Shown: in pieces, positions 25,852-34,081 of the stretch
Layout of the letters: the number at the start of each line of letters is the position of its first letter
How positions within the stretch are numbered: the stretch's first letter is position 1
Origin: Streptomyces sp. MBT53
Lineage (GTDB): Bacteria > Actinomycetota > Actinomycetes > Streptomycetales > Streptomycetaceae
Assembly: GCF_016654115.1 (NCBI RefSeq)
Contig: NZ_JAEQAZ010000077.1
Span: 1 to 37,585 of the forward strand
Length of the DNA: 37,585 bases
Direction of reading: 5' to 3'
The notes under the pieces: model-generated
Told to the model about the DNA's origin: nothing
What the model saw: the letters and a program-made list of their open reading frames with translations, nothing else
Databases searched by the model: none
Program-made: the position numbers and the translations under genes

Positions 25852-25855
25852 TTAT
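25846..25855. promoter_or_regulatory. AT-rich 10-bp palindrome ATAACGTTAT
   Basis: A perfect palindrome with a central CG, as in many LacI-family operators, lies at the upstream edge of the glycosidase remnant and 61 bases downstream of the STAND gene stop. It may be the old operator of the lost glycosidase gene. Confidence 0.25.
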
Positions 25856-25915
25856 TCGAGACGGCGACGAGATCCACCCACGAAGGGTCTCCAGGACGAC
25901 GATCCCGCTCTGCGG

Positions 25916-27970
25916 TCAGGACGCGAGCGGGCCCTGCATCACGAGGGCGAGGCTCTGTTCGGCGTCGTTGTTCAGGGCGTTGCGGAAGGCGCTGTCGTAG
26001 GCGTCGTCGCCTACCGCCTTGCGGGCCTGGTGCTCCCATTCCTCGCGGACGGCGGAGAGTTCGGGGGTGCCGTGGTTCGGGTGGCCGAGCATGCGCCAGA
26101 AGGTGTTCCCGGTACCGGACGTGCGCGCCGCCGCGATGCCGTTGCCCTGGACCGCGTTCGCCCCGGTGAGGAGATCGAGCGCGAGCGCGATGCCGAGGTT
26201 GTCGTTGAGGTTGTGCTTGCTGGTGAGCATGGCCCGGGCATGGAGTTCGGCGTCGTGCGCGCGCCCCTGGAGGAGGTCTATGAAAGCGAGTTGGTGGAAC
26301 GCGTACGACCGAGCCCAGTGCTCGCCGTACCGCACGCTGAGGCGGCGCAGGGCGACGGCCGCCTCGTAGGCCTCGGCCAGCCGGCCCAGCGCGGAGTGCG
26401 CGAAGGTGCGGATCACCATGCAGCAGAGCTGCGGGGCGCCCGACGGCGGCGACTGGCCGTGGGTGATCAGGGCGTGGTCGCAGACTTCGTACGCGTCCTG
26501 GGGGCGGCCCGCCATGAGGTGGGTGAGGCCTACGGTGTGGGCGGCGAAGAGTTCCGACTGCGGGTCGTCGTCCTGGTGTGCGGCGGCGGTGCATTCCTCC
26601 CCGATGCGCAGGGCGCTGCGGTGGTCTCCCTGGAGGGTGAGGGTGATGCCCAGGGCCCACAGGGCGCGGGTACGGGAAGGGCCCTTGGGTGTGTCGAGGG
26701 CCAGGGTGCGTTCGAGGTAGTCGCGGGATTCGTGGAGGTGCCCGCAGCAGGGCCAGAACAGGCCGGTGCGGCCGGCCATCTCCACGGCGGACTCGGGGTC
26801 CGTCTCGATGAGGTGGTCGAGTGCCGCGCGTACGTCGCTGTGGCTGGCCGAGATCCGCGCGTACCAGGCGACCTGCTGTTCGCTGAGCCAGCCGGCCTCG
26901 GCCTCTTCCAGCACGGTGGCGAAGTGCGCGGCGTGGAGGTGGACGAGTGTCTGCTCCTCACCGAGTTCCGCGAGCCACATGGCGCCGTACTCGCAGAGCG
27001 TGTCCAGCATGCGGTAGCGGACGCCCACTCGTTGCAGCACGGACTGGTCGGCCAGCCGGTCGAGGAGCCGGGGGACGGCGTCGGCGTCCAGCGGGCCGCC
27101 GGCGCAGACGGACTGCGCGTCCGCGGCGTCGAAGGGGCCGCGGAAGACGGAGAGCCTGGCCCAGAGCAGGCGTTCCAGCGGGGAACACAGTTCGTGGCTC
27201 CAGCCGATCGCCGTGCGCAGCGCCCGGTGGCGCCGGGGCCACACCGTCTCGTCGACGAGCGTGTCGAGGCGTGAGGCGAGGCGCTCGGCGATCTCGCCGA
27301 GGCTGTTCTCCCGCAGCCGCGCGCAGGCCAGTTCGACGGCGAGCGGGATCCCCTCCAGGCGGTGGCAGATGGCGGCGACGGTCTCGGCGGAGGCGGGGGA
27401 GTCGAGGGACACGTCCGGGGCGGCCGTGGCACAGCGGTCGCGGAACAGGCGTACGGCATCGCTCGCACCGCCGTCGTCCATCGACAGCGGAGCCACCTCG
27501 ACGAGCTGCTCATCCCGGACACCGATGGGCTGCCTGCTGGTGGCCATGACCGTCAACCCCGGTGCGGAGGCGAGGAGTTCGCTCACCAGGAGGAGACAGG
27601 CGGGCAGTACGCGCTCGCAGCAGTCGAAGACGAGCAGCACCTGCCGGCCGGACAGCCACTCGCACAGCGCCTCGACGGGGGCGCGCGGATTGTGGTCCAG
27701 GAGATCGACGGCGTCGCAGACCGTGGCGGTGAACAGCCGGTCGTCGTAGAGGTTCGACAGGTCGACCCACCAGACCCCGTCGGCGTACCGGTCCCGGACC
27801 TGCTCCGCGACGCGCAGCGCCAGCCGGCTCTTGCCCACACCTCCGCCACCGGTGAGAGTGACCGACCGATGCTGCGTCAACGCCGTTCTGACTGCGTCGA
27901 GTTCGCTTGCGCGGCCGACGAAGCTGGTCGTCACGACGGGGAGGTTGCCTACCACGGTCCCATCCTGCAC
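25916..27970 (-). CDS. STAND-type NTPase with TPR-like repeats, no DNA-binding domain
   Basis: The protein has 684 residues from a GTG; the first family-like block is GNLPVVTTSFVGR (8-20). Walker A is GGGGVGKSRL (41-50), Walker B is VLLVFDCCERVL, and a sensor-like block (VMATSRQPIG) and GIPLAVELACARLRE follow, as in AfsR/LuxR-family STAND regulators. From about residue 380 onward, helical repeats resemble TPRs. In relatives the C-terminus usually carries a LuxR helix-turn-helix (LTxREREV type) or the N-terminus a SARP domain. Neither is present: the protein ends EQSLALVMQGPLAS. It could signal through partners or be a truncated regulator. The adjacent glycosidase fragment supports rearrangement at this end. 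Confidence 0.85.
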   Translation of the reverse strand: MQDGTVVGNLPVVTTSFVGRASELDAVRTALTQHRSVTLTGGGGVGKSRLALRVAEQVRDRYADGVWWVDLSNLYDDRLFTATVCDAVDLLDHNPRAPVEALCEWLSGRQVLLVFDCCERVLPACLLLVSELLASAPGLTVMATSRQPIGVRDEQLVEVAPLSMDDGGASDAVRLFRDRCATAAPDVSLDSPASAETVAAICHRLEGIPLAVELACARLRENSLGEIAERLASRLDTLVDETVWPRRHRALRTAIGWSHELCSPLERLLWARLSVFRGPFDAADAQSVCAGGPLDADAVPRLLDRLADQSVLQRVGVRYRMLDTLCEYGAMWLAELGEEQTLVHLHAAHFATVLEEAEAGWLSEQQVAWYARISASHSDVRAALDHLIETDPESAVEMAGRTGLFWPCCGHLHESRDYLERTLALDTPKGPSRTRALWALGITLTLQGDHRSALRIGEECTAAAHQDDDPQSELFAAHTVGLTHLMAGRPQDAYEVCDHALITHGQSPPSGAPQLCCMVIRTFAHSALGRLAEAYEAAVALRRLSVRYGEHWARSYAFHQLAFIDLLQGRAHDAELHARAMLTSKHNLNDNLGIALALDLLTGANAVQGNGIAAARTSGTGNTFWRMLGHPNHGTPELSAVREEWEHQARKAVGDDAYDSAFRNALNNDAEQSLALVMQGPLAS

Positions 27971-28081
27971 GGCCTGAGCACGGCACTAAACCCTCTCGCG
28001 GGAAACGGTCACAGGTGATCTGGCCTGGTAACCAATCGGTCGTTCCGTGTCTCGTGGTCGGTCCGCCGTGACGCCGTCGGT

Positions 28082-29083
28082 TCACAGGCTCCCGGGGCGG
28101 ACCAGACCGGTGCGCTTGACCCCGCTCAGCAGGGGCGTGACCTCCAGGGTGGAGATGCGGGGGAGGGCGCCGATGGTGTCGCTCACGAAGCGGTAGAGCG
28201 CGTCGAGATCGGTGGCGGCGACCGCCACGAGGAGGTTCGTGGCGCCGGTGATGGCGGAGGCGAAGCGGACCTGCGGATGGCGGCTGAGCCGGCGGCCCGT
28301 CTCCTCCAGACCGCCGGGTGCGACGGTGATCCACAGCAGCGCCTCGGTACGGATGCCCAGCCGGGCCAGGTCGACCTCGGTCGCGAGCCTGAGCACCTGG
28401 TTGTCGACCAGCGCCTCCAGCCGGCGCCGGGCGGTCAGCGGGGTGGTGTCGGCGCGGTGGGCGAGATCGGCGTAGGAGGCCCGCCCGTCCTCGACCAGTG
28501 CCGTGACCACGGCGTGGTCGACGGGCTGGAGACCCTGGCGGACGGCCGGGACGGAGGGTTCCGACCTCAGGCTGGCCAACTCGCCCTCCGTCAGCAGGCC
28601 GCCGCTCCAGTCGAAGGCCGCAGGGAAGACCCGCAGCAGGATGTGCGAGGTCCACGACTGGACGGCGGGAGTGGCGGGAAGGTCGCGCAGCAGCAGCGAG
28701 TTGCGCGCGTCCGGCCCGTCCAGGAACAGGATGGTGCAGATCTCGTCACCCCCGCCGAGGACGTCCACCCAGACGGTGTCGGAGCGGCGGGCCAGGGTGG
28801 CGGCGATGGCGCTGATCTGGTTGGGCCGGCACTTGATGCGCAGGGCCAGCGGAATCAGATCGGGAAACCACAGGGGGTTGCGTACGGCGGTGGCGCGCAG
28901 CGTCCGGTCGTGGAACAGCGGTGCCGCGCGACGCACCACGGTGCGCTCCGAGATGCCGAGGACACGCCCGACCGTGCGCCAGGATGCCCGCGGGGAGGCG
29001 AGCAGCGCGGCGGCGATCCGGCTGTCCGTCTCGTTCAGCGGTTGGCCTGCCTTCGCCGGATTCCTGGATCTGCTGTCTTTCAC
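28082..29083 (-). CDS. Lrp/AsnC-type regulator with duplicated HTH and effector halves
   Basis: From the GTG at 29083 the protein has 333 residues, twice a normal Lrp. Helix-turn-helix 1 is in ETDSRIAAALLASPRASW with VGRVLGISERTVVRR. An effector-like segment follows, then a second HTH (QPVDHAVVTALVEDGRASYA, TPLTARRRLEALVD) and a second RAM-like domain (VRFASAITGATNLLVAVAA). A TTG at 29125 would add 14 residues. It is divergent from the PhzF-family gene, with 134 bases between starts, so it probably controls that gene and itself in response to an amino acid or related metabolite; the target is inferred. Confidence 0.85.
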   Translation of the reverse strand: MKDSRSRNPAKAGQPLNETDSRIAAALLASPRASWRTVGRVLGISERTVVRRAAPLFHDRTLRATAVRNPLWFPDLIPLALRIKCRPNQISAIAATLARRSDTVWVDVLGGGDEICTILFLDGPDARNSLLLRDLPATPAVQSWTSHILLRVFPAAFDWSGGLLTEGELASLRSEPSVPAVRQGLQPVDHAVVTALVEDGRASYADLAHRADTTPLTARRRLEALVDNQVLRLATEVDLARLGIRTEALLWITVAPGGLEETGRRLSRHPQVRFASAITGATNLLVAVAATDLDALYRFVSDTIGALPRISTLEVTPLLSGVKRTGLVRPGSL

Positions 29084-29217
29084 TCGTCGTTCCAACCTCT
29101 CCTTCTGGCCCAGGGTACGAATCAATCCACTTTGTTGCGGCCGGCCCTGTCCTCCTCGCGTACTCGCCCGCTGAGATGGCGCAGAAACCGCCGCCGCAGC
29201 CGCTCGAAAGGCCCTTG

Positions 29218-30066
29218 ATGACCATGCCGCGCACCCGCTCGTTCGTGCAGGTCGACGTGTTCTGCACCAGCCCCTACTCCGGCAACCCGGTCGCGGTCGT
29301 CCTGGACGGGACGGACCTCACCGACGACGAGATGCAGCGCCTCGCGCGCTGGACGAACCTCTCCGAGACCACGTTCGTACTGCCCCCCACCGCCCCGGAG
29401 GCGGACTACCGGCTGCGGATCTTCACGCCCGGGGGAGAGCTGCCGTTCGCCGGCCACCCCACCCTCGGCTCCGCGCGCGCCTGGCTGGACGGCGGCGGCA
29501 CACCGCGCGACGCCGACCGCATCGTGCAGGAGTGCGCCGCGGGCCTGGTGACCGTGCGCCGCGGCGAGGACACCCTGTCCTTCGCCGCTCCACCCCGGGT
29601 GCGCGAGGGCGCGCTCGACGACGAGTACCTGGAGCGGATCACGGCCGCGTTCGGCATCGCGCGGGACCGGGTCGTGGCCCACCAGTGGGTCGACAACGGT
29701 CCGGGCTGGGCCGTGCTCCAACTCCCCACGGCCGAGGAGGTCCTGGCCCTCGAACCCGACCTCTCCCTCATCCCGGGCGCGATGGTCGGCGCGATCGGCG
29801 CCCACCCCGAAGGGCATCCGTACCGCTACGAGATGCGCACCTTCGCCCCCGCCGTCGACGTGCCCGAGGACCCGGCCTGCGGCAGCATGAACGCCGGCGT
29901 CGGCCAGTGGCTCACCTCCACCGGCGCCGCGCCCTCCTCCTACCGCGTCTCCCAGGGCACCCGAGTGGGACGGGCGGCGAGCATCGAGATCACGGCCGAC
30001 CCGGACGGCACGGTGTGGGTCAGCGGCGCCGCCACGATCCGCATCCGCGGCACCGTCACCCTCTGA
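29218..30066 (+). CDS. PhzF-family isomerase
   Basis: The protein has 282 residues from the ATG at 29218 after a GAAAGG site; an in-frame ATG follows at 29224. It has the two-lobed diaminopimelate-epimerase-like fold motifs: FVQVDVFC and GNPVAVV, the general acid/base Glu E50 in NLSETTFVL, FTPGGELPFAGHPTLG, and DPACGSMNAGVGQWL. PhzF itself isomerises a dihydroanthranilate in phenazine synthesis, but no other phenazine gene is nearby, so this is one of the many family members of unknown substrate. It is divergent from the duplicated Lrp regulator and converges on the second Lrp gene with nine bases between stops. Confidence 0.9.
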   Translation: MTMPRTRSFVQVDVFCTSPYSGNPVAVVLDGTDLTDDEMQRLARWTNLSETTFVLPPTAPEADYRLRIFTPGGELPFAGHPTLGSARAWLDGGGTPRDADRIVQECAAGLVTVRRGEDTLSFAAPPRVREGALDDEYLERITAAFGIARDRVVAHQWVDNGPGWAVLQLPTAEEVLALEPDLSLIPGAMVGAIGAHPEGHPYRYEMRTFAPAVDVPEDPACGSMNAGVGQWLTSTGAAPSSYRVSQGTRVGRAASIEITADPDGTVWVSGAATIRIRGTVTL

Positions 30067-30075
30067 CCGTGATCC

Positions 30076-30519
30076 TCACGCGCTGTCGGCCGAGAGCGTC
30101 TTCATGCTGACGTAGCTCGTCACGGTGGCCACACCGGGCAGGCTCGCCAACTGGTTGGCGTGGAAGTCCTCGTAGGCCGGCAGGTCGGCCACCTCGACCT
30201 GGAGCAGATAGTCGAAGTTGCCGGTGATGTGGTGGGCGTGGACCACCTCGGACAGCCGGGTCACCGTGCTCTCGAACGCGACCACGTCCGCGCGGGTGTG
30301 CCGCATCAGCCGCACCCCCGCGAACACCCGCAGACCGCGCCCGACCGCGGCGGGATCGATCAGCGCACGGTAGCCGCGGATCACCCCGGCCTCCTCCAGC
30401 TGACGCACCCGCCGCAGACAGGGGGACGGCGACAGCCCGACCCGGGCCGCGAGCTCGTTGTTGCTGATCCGGCCGTGCTGTTCGAGTACGGCCAGGATCG
30501 ACCGGTCCACCTCATCCAT
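30076..30519 (-). CDS. Lrp/AsnC-family transcriptional regulator
   Basis: The protein has 147 residues, the normal single-unit length. The N-terminal HTH reads DEVDRSILAVLEQHGRISNN with LAARVGLSPSPCLRRVRQLE. The C-terminal RAM domain has HITGNFDYLLQVEVADLPAYE. It is transcribed divergently from the PLP C-S lyase gene. An Lrp regulator beside a methionine gamma-lyase-type gene is a known arrangement (MdeR/MdeA in Pseudomonas putida), so activation of the lyase gene by a sulfur or branched amino acid is a reasonable inference. Confidence 0.92.
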   Translation of the reverse strand: MDEVDRSILAVLEQHGRISNNELAARVGLSPSPCLRRVRQLEEAGVIRGYRALIDPAAVGRGLRVFAGVRLMRHTRADVVAFESTVTRLSEVVHAHHITGNFDYLLQVEVADLPAYEDFHANQLASLPGVATVTSYVSMKTLSADSA

Positions 30520-30531
30520 GCTGGCAGATTA

Positions 30532-30597
30532 TTGCTCCTGGAGTTTGCCTAGCACAATCCTGCGCCCTTGCTGCGCGCAATTTGCTGCCAAAGTTGC
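30532..30597. promoter_or_regulatory. Array of TTGC half-sites between the Lrp and lyase genes
   Basis: TTGC begins at 30532, 30545, 30568, 30582 and 30594, and GCAA lies at 30577-30580, forming TTGC-N5-GCAA with the third copy. Spacings are 12 to 14 bases, plus one of 23. All lie in the 158-base divergent promoter region. Repeated weak sites along one DNA face are typical of Lrp-family wrapping, so this is a candidate operator region for the adjacent regulator. Confidence 0.4.
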
Positions 30598-30677
30598 CGA
30601 GATCCGGATCCATCGGAGCTCCGGTCGGCCACGCTTCTTGGAGTTGGAGGCACACCGACGGTCCACGGAGGGCAGCC

Positions 30678-31850
30678 ATGCCGGGCAGCAGCACCATCAC
30701 CGTTCACGCCGATCGCGAGGTCCACCCCAGCCGTGCCGTGGCACCGCCCATCTACCAGACGGCGGCGTTCTCGGCCGAGGACGCGGAGACGTTCGCACAG
30801 GGCGCCGTCGCCCCACGCGGCACGGACTTCTACACCCGCTTCGGCAACCCGAACCACGCCCAGGTCGCGACCGTCGTCGCCGCACTGGAGCACACCGAGG
30901 CGGCCATGGTCACCGCGTCCGGCATGGCCGCGCTCACCACCGCCGTCCTGGCCCTGGTGTCCGCCGGCGACCACGTCGTCGGGCAGAAGTCCACCTACGG
31001 CGGTACGGCGTCGGTACTGCTGAACCTGCTGCCGCGCCTCGGCGTCTCGACCACCCTGGTGGACCAGACCGACCCCGAGGCGTTCGCGCGGGCACTGACC
31101 CCGGAGTCCCGCCTGATCCTGGTGGAGACCCCGAGCAACCCGCTGCTGCAGATCACTGACCTGCGCGCCGTGGCGGACCTGGCCCGCGCACACGACGTAC
31201 TGACCGTCGCCGACAACACCTTCGCCACCCCGCTCAACCAGCGCCCGACCGACTACGGCATCGACTTGATCTGGCACAGCGCGACCAAGTACCTCAACGG
31301 CCACTCGGACGTCTCCGCCGGAGTGCTCGCCGGGGCGGCGGAGATCCTGGACCGCGTCTGGGACGTAGGCCTGCTCACCGGCGCCACGCTCGGCCCGATC
31401 GACGCGTGGCTCCTGCTGCGCGGCATCCGTACCCTGCCGCTGCGGATGCCCCGGCACAACGCCAACGGCCTGGCGCTCGCGGAGGCCCTGGCCGTGCATC
31501 CGGCGGTGGCGAAGGTGCACTACCCCGGTCTGGCGACCCACCCCCAACACAAGCTCGCAGCCGACCAGATGAGCGGATTCGGCGGAGTGCTCGGCATCGA
31601 GTTCACCGGCGGCTTCGAGATGGCCGACGCCTTCCTTGGCCACCTGCGCTACCCCCGCCGGGCCGCGAGCCTCGGCGGCGTCGAGTCGCTGGCCGTGCAC
31701 CCGGCGTCCATGTGGCGCGGAATGCTCAGCGAGGAGCAGATAACGGAGTCGGTTCCGCTCGGCCTGGTCCGGCTCGCCACGGGCACGGAGGACACGGCCG
31801 ACCTGGTCGCCGACGCGCTCGCCGCGGCCGACGCGGTGCTCGCCGATTGA
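30678..31850 (+). CDS. PLP-dependent Cys/Met metabolism enzyme (cystathionine gamma-lyase/C-S lyase type)
   Basis: The protein has 390 residues from the ATG at 30678 after GGAGGG; the frame is open further upstream but those residues are not family-like. Key positions: Y52 and R54 in FYTRFGNP, SGM (81-83), Y107 in STYGGT, D179 in VADNTF and the PLP Lys K204 in HSATKYLNGHSD. The family splits or forms C-S bonds of cystathionine, methionine or homocysteine. Methionine gamma-lyases have a Cys after the active Tyr (C116 in P. putida); here that place is Gly (G109). The enzyme is therefore more likely a cystathionine gamma-lyase or a broad C-S lyase. Control by the divergent Lrp gene is likely. 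Confidence 0.9.
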   Translation: MPGSSTITVHADREVHPSRAVAPPIYQTAAFSAEDAETFAQGAVAPRGTDFYTRFGNPNHAQVATVVAALEHTEAAMVTASGMAALTTAVLALVSAGDHVVGQKSTYGGTASVLLNLLPRLGVSTTLVDQTDPEAFARALTPESRLILVETPSNPLLQITDLRAVADLARAHDVLTVADNTFATPLNQRPTDYGIDLIWHSATKYLNGHSDVSAGVLAGAAEILDRVWDVGLLTGATLGPIDAWLLLRGIRTLPLRMPRHNANGLALAEALAVHPAVAKVHYPGLATHPQHKLAADQMSGFGGVLGIEFTGGFEMADAFLGHLRYPRRAASLGGVESLAVHPASMWRGMLSEEQITESVPLGLVRLATGTEDTADLVADALAAADAVLAD

Positions 31851-31870
31851 GCAGCCCGCACCCCAACGAT

Positions 31871-31915
31871 CCCCACCTGAGCCGGCCCCACTTGAACAAC
31901 CCCCACATGAACAAC
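31871..31915 (+). repeat. Three tandem 15-bp repeats in the amidohydrolase leader
   Basis: Units start at 31871, 31886 and 31901 with core CCCCACNTGARC. The last two are 14/15 identical (CCCCACTTGAACAAC and CCCCACATGAACAAC). A degenerate fourth (CCCCAACGATC) precedes at 31861. The period is five codons. The single T-to-A change in the last unit creates the ATG of a short leader frame. Confidence 0.6.
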
Positions 31916-31948
31916 CAGCAAGCGTCCGTGAAGGAGATCCCCCGATGA
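31907..31948 (+). CDS. Possible 13-residue leader peptide overlapping the amidohydrolase start
   Basis: ATG at 31907 opens a 13-codon frame, MNNQQASVKEIPR, whose TGA overlaps the next ATG (ATGA). The frame contains the ribosome-binding site of the amidohydrolase (GAAGGAGA), so its translation would affect access to that start. It has no clear ribosome-binding site of its own, so it may not be translated; chance is not excluded. Confidence 0.25.
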   Translation: MNNQQASVKEIPR

Positions 31949-33267
31949 AGACCAAGACCCTGCTCGCCGGCGGCACCGTGGTCAGCATGGACCCGGCCGT
32001 CGGCGACCTCCCGCGCGGTGACGTGCTGATCGACGACGGTGTGATCGTCCAGGTGGCCGAGCGCATCGACGCGCCGGACGCCGAGGTGATCGACGCGACC
32101 GACCGGATCGTCATGCCCGGCTTCGTCGACAACCACCGCCACTCCTGGCAGACCGCGTTCCGGGGCGTCGGCGCGGACTGGACGTTCCCCGAGTGGGCGG
32201 TGGCCATGCACGGCACGGTCAAGCCCCACTACCGGCCCGAGGACGTCTACGCCGGCACCCTGCTCGGCCGCCTGGAGGCCCTGCACTCCGGGGTGACCAC
32301 GATGCTGGACTGGTACCACGTCGCGCAGAGCCACGCGCACGAGGACGCCGCCGTCGCCGCGCTGCGGGACGCGCCGGGCCGCTCGGTCTTCTGCCTCGGC
32401 GCCGGCTGGGGCACCGCCGACTCCGTCGACGCCGACGTCCGCCGCGTCCGCGCCGACCTGGACGGGGACGGCCTGGTCACCATGGCGCTGGGGCTGCGCG
32501 GAGCCGAGGACACCGGCATGGACACCGTCGCCCGTGAACTGAAACTCGCGGCCGAACTCGGCCTGCGCACCAGCCTGCACGTCGACGGCGACGGTGCGAG
32601 CGGCGGCGACGGAACACGGCGACCGGTCGCCGATCTGCACGAGCACGGCCTGCTGCGGGACACCACCACCTTCGTCCACGCCAACGGCCTCGGCGACGAA
32701 GAGCTGCGCATGCTCGCCGACGCGGGCAGTTCGGTGTCGATCAGCCCGGACGTCGAGCTGAAGATGGGCTTCGGCTGGCCGATGACCGGCCGGGTACTGG
32801 CGGCGGGCCTGCGACCGACGCTGTCCGTCGACGACGTCCCGTCCGTCGGCGGCGACATGTTCTCCACGCTCCGCACCGCCTTCGCCGTACAGCGCGGCCT
32901 GGACGGCGGCCTGCGCTCGCGCGACCTGCTGGAGTTCACCACCGTCGACGCCGCCCGGTCCTGCGGACTCGACGCCCGGGTCGGCAGCATCACGCCCGGC
33001 AAGGACGCCGACATCATCCTGCTCCGCACCGACGACCTGACCGTCTTCCCGGTCACCGACCCGGCCGCCACGATCGTCAGCGCCGGTCACCCCGGTCTCG
33101 TGGACACAGTCCTCGTCGCGGGCCGCGTGGTGAAGCGCGACGGGGTCCTCGTGGGAGTCGACCTGCCCGCCCTGCGGTCCCGCCTCCTCGCCTCCCGCAA
33201 CCGGATCGCCGAGGCCGCCGGCATCCCGCTCGACGGCACCTGGCGCCCGCGCCCGGAAGCGCAGTAG
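31945..33267 (+). CDS. Amidohydrolase, ATZ/TRZ-type deaminase subgroup
   Basis: The protein has 440 residues and follows GAAGGAGA. The metal-binding HxH is H64/H66 in VDNHRHSWQTAF; a second His is in TSLHVDGDG, a third in FVHANGL, and the final Asp in LSVDDVPSVGGD. The N-terminal small beta domain (LLAGGTVVSMD) and the C-terminal one (VGSITPGKDADIILLR) are typical of the cytosine/guanine deaminase-chlorohydrolase group, which hydrolyses C-N bonds of purine- or triazine-like rings. The usual Glu three residues after the second His (HLAE) is not present (HVDG), which may mean a different mechanism or substrate. It lies 94 bases downstream of the lyase gene and may be co-transcribed with it. Confidence 0.88.
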   Translation: MKTKTLLAGGTVVSMDPAVGDLPRGDVLIDDGVIVQVAERIDAPDAEVIDATDRIVMPGFVDNHRHSWQTAFRGVGADWTFPEWAVAMHGTVKPHYRPEDVYAGTLLGRLEALHSGVTTMLDWYHVAQSHAHEDAAVAALRDAPGRSVFCLGAGWGTADSVDADVRRVRADLDGDGLVTMALGLRGAEDTGMDTVARELKLAAELGLRTSLHVDGDGASGGDGTRRPVADLHEHGLLRDTTTFVHANGLGDEELRMLADAGSSVSISPDVELKMGFGWPMTGRVLAAGLRPTLSVDDVPSVGGDMFSTLRTAFAVQRGLDGGLRSRDLLEFTTVDAARSCGLDARVGSITPGKDADIILLRTDDLTVFPVTDPAATIVSAGHPGLVDTVLVAGRVVKRDGVLVGVDLPALRSRLLASRNRIAEAAGIPLDGTWRPRPEAQ

Positions 33268-33318
33268 GAGCGTTCGGGGGGCATGTCGTACGACGCCCTC
33301 CAAGCGCGGAGACAGCGC

Positions 33319-33351
33319 GGGCCCCGGGGACGGACATCGTCCCCGGGGCCC
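33319..33351. terminator. Strong hairpin terminator between convergent genes
   Basis: A perfect 14-bp G/C-rich stem (33319-33332 with 33338-33351) closes a five-base loop GACAT. It lies between the stops of the amidohydrolase (+) and the cyclophilin (-), so it can serve both. There is no T-run, as is common for Streptomyces terminators. Confidence 0.85.
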
Positions 33352-33375
33352 GGTCGCGTGGTTACCGAGTCCGGC

Positions 33376-33870
33376 TCAGCCCTCGACGACGCCGGAAGCG
33401 GCGATCTCGATCTTCGCCTTGGTGGAGCCCGACTGCGAGCCCAGGGACTCGATCTTGTCGATGATCTCCTGGCCCTCGACGGCCTCGCCGAAGACGACGT
33501 GCTTGCCGTCGAGCCACGAGGTGACGACGGTCGTGATGAAGAACTGCGAGCCGTTGGTGTTGCGGCCGGCGTTCGCCATCGACAGCAGGTAGGGGCGGTC
33601 GTGCTTCAGGTCGAAGTTCTCGTCCGCGAACTTCTCGCCGTAGATGCTCTTGCCACCGGTGCCGTTGTGGTTGGTGAAGTCACCGCCCTGCAGCATGAAC
33701 TGCGGGATGACGCGGTGGAAGCCGGAGCCCGCGTAGCCGAACCCGTTCTGCCCGGTGGCCAGCTCGCGGAAGTTGCGGGCGGTCTTCGGGACGACCTCGT
33801 CGAAGAGGTTGAAGACGATGCGGCCCGCGGGGGCGCCGTCGATGGTGATGTCGAAGTAGACGTTGCTCAT
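33376..33870 (-). CDS. Cyclophilin-type peptidyl-prolyl cis-trans isomerase
   Basis: The protein has 164 residues from the ATG at 33870, giving the usual MSNVYFDI start; a GTG at 33903 would add 11 residues. Active-site features are present: R53 and F58 in FHRVIPQFMLQGG, Q61, SMANAGRNTNGSQFFITT, and W119 in TSWLDGKHVVFGE, the cyclosporin-binding Trp. There is no signal peptide, so it is cytoplasmic. It speeds cis-trans isomerisation of prolyl bonds during folding. No good Shine-Dalgarno sequence lies before the start (the nearby bases are AT-rich). Confidence 0.96.
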   Translation of the reverse strand: MSNVYFDITIDGAPAGRIVFNLFDEVVPKTARNFRELATGQNGFGYAGSGFHRVIPQFMLQGGDFTNHNGTGGKSIYGEKFADENFDLKHDRPYLLSMANAGRNTNGSQFFITTVVTSWLDGKHVVFGEAVEGQEIIDKIESLGSQSGSTKAKIEIAASGVVEG

Positions 33871-34081
33871 AATAAATTCTGTCACTTTCGGTGTGATGCA
33901 CACTGCCCGGCGCGGCCATGTGCCGAACGCCGGACCGTTACCTCAGATAGCCCTGATAGCAGAACTCTATCCACAGACCCGATGTCCTCACTGTCGGTAC
34001 CCGCAGCGCGCACTGTGCGGGGCAGGCGGACCGGCGGGTGCCGTGGGTGGCCGCTGATAAAGTGGGACAACGCTTCGAGAT

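Noticed and set aside
26030..27274. 414-codon plus-strand frame
   Set aside because: Antisense to the STAND ATPase gene, which has Walker motifs and normal codon bias.
29218..30066. Phenazine biosynthesis
   Set aside because: A lone PhzF-family gene without phzA-E or phzG; the family is widespread outside phenazine clusters.
30678..31850. Naming the PLP enzyme methionine gamma-lyase (mdeA/megL)
   Set aside because: The hallmark Cys after the active-site Tyr is Gly, so a cystathionine-lyase-type call is safer.
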